Below are positions 7,603-9,189 of a stretch of DNA of 9,189 nt, piece after piece; position 1 is the first letter of the stretch; each line of letters begins with the position of its first letter. The position numbers and the translations under genes are program-made. The DNA lies in the NCBI GenBank assembly GCA_947374125.1, contig CANCAR010000106.1, positions 1 through 9,189 of the forward strand. Direction: 5' to 3'. This stretch comes from Hyphomicrobiales bacterium (GTDB taxonomy: Bacteria; Pseudomonadota; Alphaproteobacteria; Rhizobiales; Beijerinckiaceae). The notes beneath the pieces are model-generated. The model was not told where the DNA came from. It made no database searches and saw only the letters and a list, made by a program, of their open reading frames with translations.

Positions 7603-7622
7603 CTTCTCACGTGATCGAGAAG
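7603..7622 (-). other. Small hairpin in the bamA leader
   Basis: CTTCTC (7603-7608) and GAGAAG (7617-7622) form a 6-bp stem around an 8-nt loop, overlapping the 8-bp palindrome TCACGTGA (7607-7614). On the minus strand the hairpin lies 28 nt before the bamA ATG and is followed by GCTTTTCTT. It could be a weak attenuator, an mRNA stabiliser or chance. Confidence 0.35.
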
Positions 7623-7677
7623 ACCTGATACGACAAATCCCTTGTAGCGCGTTTGGAGGCTACTGCAAACCTAGAGC

Positions 7678-7706
7678 ATCATATTTAATGCAAACATCCG
7701 TCGAAT
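7678..7706 (-). promoter_or_regulatory. Possible promoter of the bamA-lpx block
   Basis: The 174-nt gap between rseP and bamA is the largest in the operon. On the minus strand it contains TTCGAC (7705-7700) and, 16 nt on, TATGAT (7683-7678), a good -10 match with a poor -35, about 104 nt before the bamA ATG. I saw no other strong signal in 7575-7748. A sigma-70-type promoter here would let the outer-membrane genes be expressed apart from cdsA-rseP. Sequence support is modest. Confidence 0.3.
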
Positions 7707-7748
7707 TGTGTTGGCACGATTAGCAAAGGGTTAACGCTACGCGATGCC

Positions 7749-8876
7749 TTACCGCAAATCGATATAGAGTGAAAAGGCCGTTAAACAAAAAACCAGCGCG
7801 ATTCCGATGCGAAAGATGATTTCCGTCGTCTTTTGATTCAGTGCCCGACGCCGAATGGCTTCAACACCATATAAAACCAAATGACCACCATCCAAAAGCG
7901 GAATCGGCATCAGGTTCAAGAATCCAATTGAAACGGAAATCAGTCCGGCAAAGCCAATCAAAGCACTGAAGCCAAGTTTGGCGACCTCACCCGACATTTT
8001 TGCAATACCCACCGGCCCCGACAATTGATCGGGCGAGGCACGACCTGAGAAAAGACCTGCCAGAAAATTACCACTTCCCTCAATAACGCCCCAAGTTTGA
8101 CGAAAGCCGAACGCAAACGATCCCACCAACGTTTCCTGCTTAAGGATCAATGTCGTAGCATCACGGGCAGCTGCTATGCCTAACACTCCCGTCCGTCGGT
8201 TTCCGGCAATGGTTTCCCGGATTTGTGAACGAGGGGTTGCAACCAATGAAACTTCCGATCCATCCCGTTCAACCCGAAACGTAAGTGGAACGCCGGCATA
8301 AACACCGACCATTTGTTGAAGATCGACAAAACTTTCAACCGGTTTACCTTCAACGGACAAAACAATATCGCCGACTTTAAAGCCAGCCTCCGCAGCTGCG
8401 CTACCTTCAACAACGCTAGCTACTTTTGGGATAAGCACCACCCGACCGAACAAATAAGCGTTGGACGAGAAAATCACTACACCGAGCAGCAGGCTGGCGA
8501 CCGGACCCGCCAAAACGATCAGAAAGCGCTTCCAAACTGGTTGGAAGAAAAAGCTAACCGCCCGTTCCTCCTCATTCATGGTGGAGGCTATGTCGTCATC
8601 CGGCGTACTCGCTGCATCGGCATCGCCATAAAATTTCACGTAGCCGCCAAGCGGCAAAAGAGCCACACGCCAGCGCGTTCCGCTCCGATCCGTCCAACCG
8701 ATCAGTTCCGGGCCAAAGCCAATGGAAAACGTCGAAACGCGAACACCGCACCACCGACCAACGAGATAATGGCCCAATTCGTGAAAAAACACGATAATCG
8801 TGATCACAAACAGAAAGGGGATGATCGTATGGATGACACCACCCGCGAGATAACCGGGAAGATCAGAAAAATTCAT
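7749..8876 (-). CDS. rseP: RIP metalloprotease RseP (site-2 protease; MmpA-like)
   Basis: RseP is a zinc intramembrane protease of the M50B family in the inner membrane that cuts transmembrane segments of signalling proteins. In Caulobacter the orthologue MmpA clears PodJ; in E. coli the enzyme degrades RseA. The 375 residues show a first membrane helix (about 15-35) carrying HELGH (32-36), with Glu33 as catalytic base and His32 and His36 as zinc ligands. Next come LPLGGYVKFYGD (74-85), a second helix with AGPVASLLLGVVIF (123-136), a single PDZ domain (about 150-230), and the third zinc ligand Asp329 in NLMPIPLLDGGH (321-332). A final membrane helix lies around 354-372. One PDZ domain rather than the two of E. 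coli is usual in alphaproteobacteria. ATG 8876 follows GGGG at 7 nt. It lies between cdsA and bamA, a very widely conserved position. No rseA-like gene is present in the window. Confidence 0.96.
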   Translation of the reverse strand: MNFSDLPGYLAGGVIHTIIPFLFVITIIVFFHELGHYLVGRWCGVRVSTFSIGFGPELIGWTDRSGTRWRVALLPLGGYVKFYGDADAASTPDDDIASTMNEEERAVSFFFQPVWKRFLIVLAGPVASLLLGVVIFSSNAYLFGRVVLIPKVASVVEGSAAAEAGFKVGDIVLSVEGKPVESFVDLQQMVGVYAGVPLTFRVERDGSEVSLVATPRSQIRETIAGNRRTGVLGIAAARDATTLILKQETLVGSFAFGFRQTWGVIEGSGNFLAGLFSGRASPDQLSGPVGIAKMSGEVAKLGFSALIGFAGLISVSIGFLNLMPIPLLDGGHLVLYGVEAIRRRALNQKTTEIIFRIGIALVFCLTAFSLYIDLR

Positions 8877-8916
8877 AACACAACCCCAACGACAAAGACC
8901 AACACGTGAAGCAAAG

Positions 8917-8944
8917 ATTAGGGCATCTATAAGGCCGCCCTAAT
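8917..8944 (-). other. Inverted repeat between cdsA and rseP
   Basis: ATTAGGGC (8917-8924) and GCCCTAAT (8937-8944) are a perfect 8-bp inverted repeat with a 12-nt loop. It occupies the middle of the 78-nt gap, starting 11 nt beyond the cdsA stop. On the minus strand it is followed by CTTTGCTTC, not a clean U-tract, so it may be a leaky terminator, an mRNA processing site or a protein-binding palindrome. Its loop also contains TTATAG, a -10-like string. Confidence 0.45.
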
Positions 8945-8954
8945 ATCACACCCG

Positions 8955-9189
8955 TCAAATCGCTAAAATTTCGCTCAACAGGAAAAGATACAAAGCGGCC
9001 GCGACATAGGAATCGAGGCGATCCATCAAGCCCCCATGGCCCGGAATAATCGAGCCTGAGTCCTTCACACCGAAGCGCCGTTTCGTGGCCGACTCAAACA
9101 GATCACCACCTTCAGCGACAAGAACCGTTGAAACGGTAACAAGGAGCAACAGAACACCATCCAACCAACCAACGCCAAAGAGTGACCGT
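8955..9189 (-). CDS. cdsA: Phosphatidate cytidylyltransferase, C-terminal end (5' part outside window)
   Basis: CdsA makes CDP-diacylglycerol from phosphatidic acid and CTP at the inner membrane, the precursor of all major phospholipids. Only the last 78 codons are visible, and the frame stays open to the window edge. They contain a membrane segment (VLLLLVTVSTVLVAE), then GGDLFESATKRRFGVKDSG and SIIPGHGGLMDRLDS. This is the conserved CDP-diglyceride synthetase signature, with the metal- and substrate-binding Lys-Asp and the PGHGG-x2-DR-x-D motif intact, followed by a last membrane helix (YVAAALYLFLLSEILAI). The TTG at 9164 is an internal Leu codon, not a start. The family is usually about 270-285 residues, so some 200 are missing to the right. 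The rseP start lies 78 nt downstream, without dxr in between. Confidence 0.95.
   Translation of the reverse strand, partial: RSLFGVGWLDGVLLLLVTVSTVLVAEGGDLFESATKRRFGVKDSGSIIPGHGGLMDRLDSYVAAALYLFLLSEILAI

Noticed and set aside
7575..7610. Longer bamA with GTG at 7610
   Set aside because: The extra 12 residues (MRRLFLDWDALT) would spoil the signal peptide, and no Shine-Dalgarno precedes the GTG.
7645..7741. GTAGCG (7645-7650) and CGCTAC (7736-7741) as an inverted repeat across the rseP-bamA gap
   Set aside because: A six-base match about 85 nt apart is expected by chance and makes no plausible hairpin.
8313..8909. 198-residue open frame on the plus strand, antisense to rseP
   Set aside because: It lies almost wholly opposite a complete rseP with all catalytic motifs, its product is low-complexity and rich in Arg, Lys, Thr and Asn, and it resembles no family I know. 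It is a shadow of rseP codon use.
1..9189. A previously undescribed system, phage, mobile element, CRISPR array or toxin-antitoxin pair
   Set aside because: Nearly all bases belong to well-known envelope genes or gltA. The gaps are short (at most 174 nt), and I saw no transposase, integrase, repeat array or small unknown gene.

Overview
The window reads as a conserved housekeeping locus of an alphaproteobacterium, most likely a member of the Hyphomicrobiales (Rhizobiales) or a close relative. The evidence is the gene order cdsA-rseP-bamA-lpxD-fabZ-lpxA-lpxI-lpxB facing gltA, the use of LpxI rather than LpxH, the absence of skp between bamA and lpxD, and an alphaproteobacterial-style citrate synthase C-terminus (WIAQWKEMIEDPSQKIGRPR). 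Hand counts of a few lines give roughly 50% GC in bamA and about 64% in part of gltA, so overall GC looks low for that order. Genus cannot be judged from this sequence.

Layout. Bases 1-777 (+ strand) hold the last 258 codons of gltA. A hairpin with A- and T-tracts on its two sides (799-832) separates it from the convergent lipid A block and can serve as terminator for both. Everything from 841 to the right edge is on the minus strand. In transcription order it runs: cdsA (3' end only, 9189-8955), rseP (8876-7749), bamA (7574-5298), lpxD (5271-4150), fabZ (4157-3699), lpxA (3687-2878), lpxI (2873-2016) and lpxB (2019-841). From lpxD to lpxB the genes overlap or lie 4-11 nt apart, so they look like one translationally coupled unit. 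The only larger gaps are cdsA-rseP (78 nt) and rseP-bamA (174 nt). Both contain hairpins and short shared sequence blocks that may be promoters.

How the genes work together. LpxA, LpxD, LpxI and LpxB catalyse four steps of the Raetz lipid A pathway: O-acylation of UDP-GlcNAc, N-acylation, UMP release to give lipid X, and disaccharide formation. LpxC is encoded elsewhere. FabZ dehydrates 3-hydroxyacyl-ACP, the same acyl donor that LpxA and LpxD use, so it sits at the branch between phospholipid and lipid A synthesis. CdsA makes CDP-diacylglycerol for phospholipids. BamA inserts outer-membrane beta-barrels, and RseP is an intramembrane site-2 protease of envelope signalling. The block is therefore an outer-membrane biogenesis operon; gltA (TCA cycle) is a neighbour, not a member.

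I saw no mobile element, CRISPR array, tRNA/rRNA gene, pseudogene or unknown accessory system. The points worth a second look are small: a TTG start for lpxI, a shortened first POTRA domain in BamA, paired leader elements before rseP and bamA, and no dxr between cdsA and rseP.
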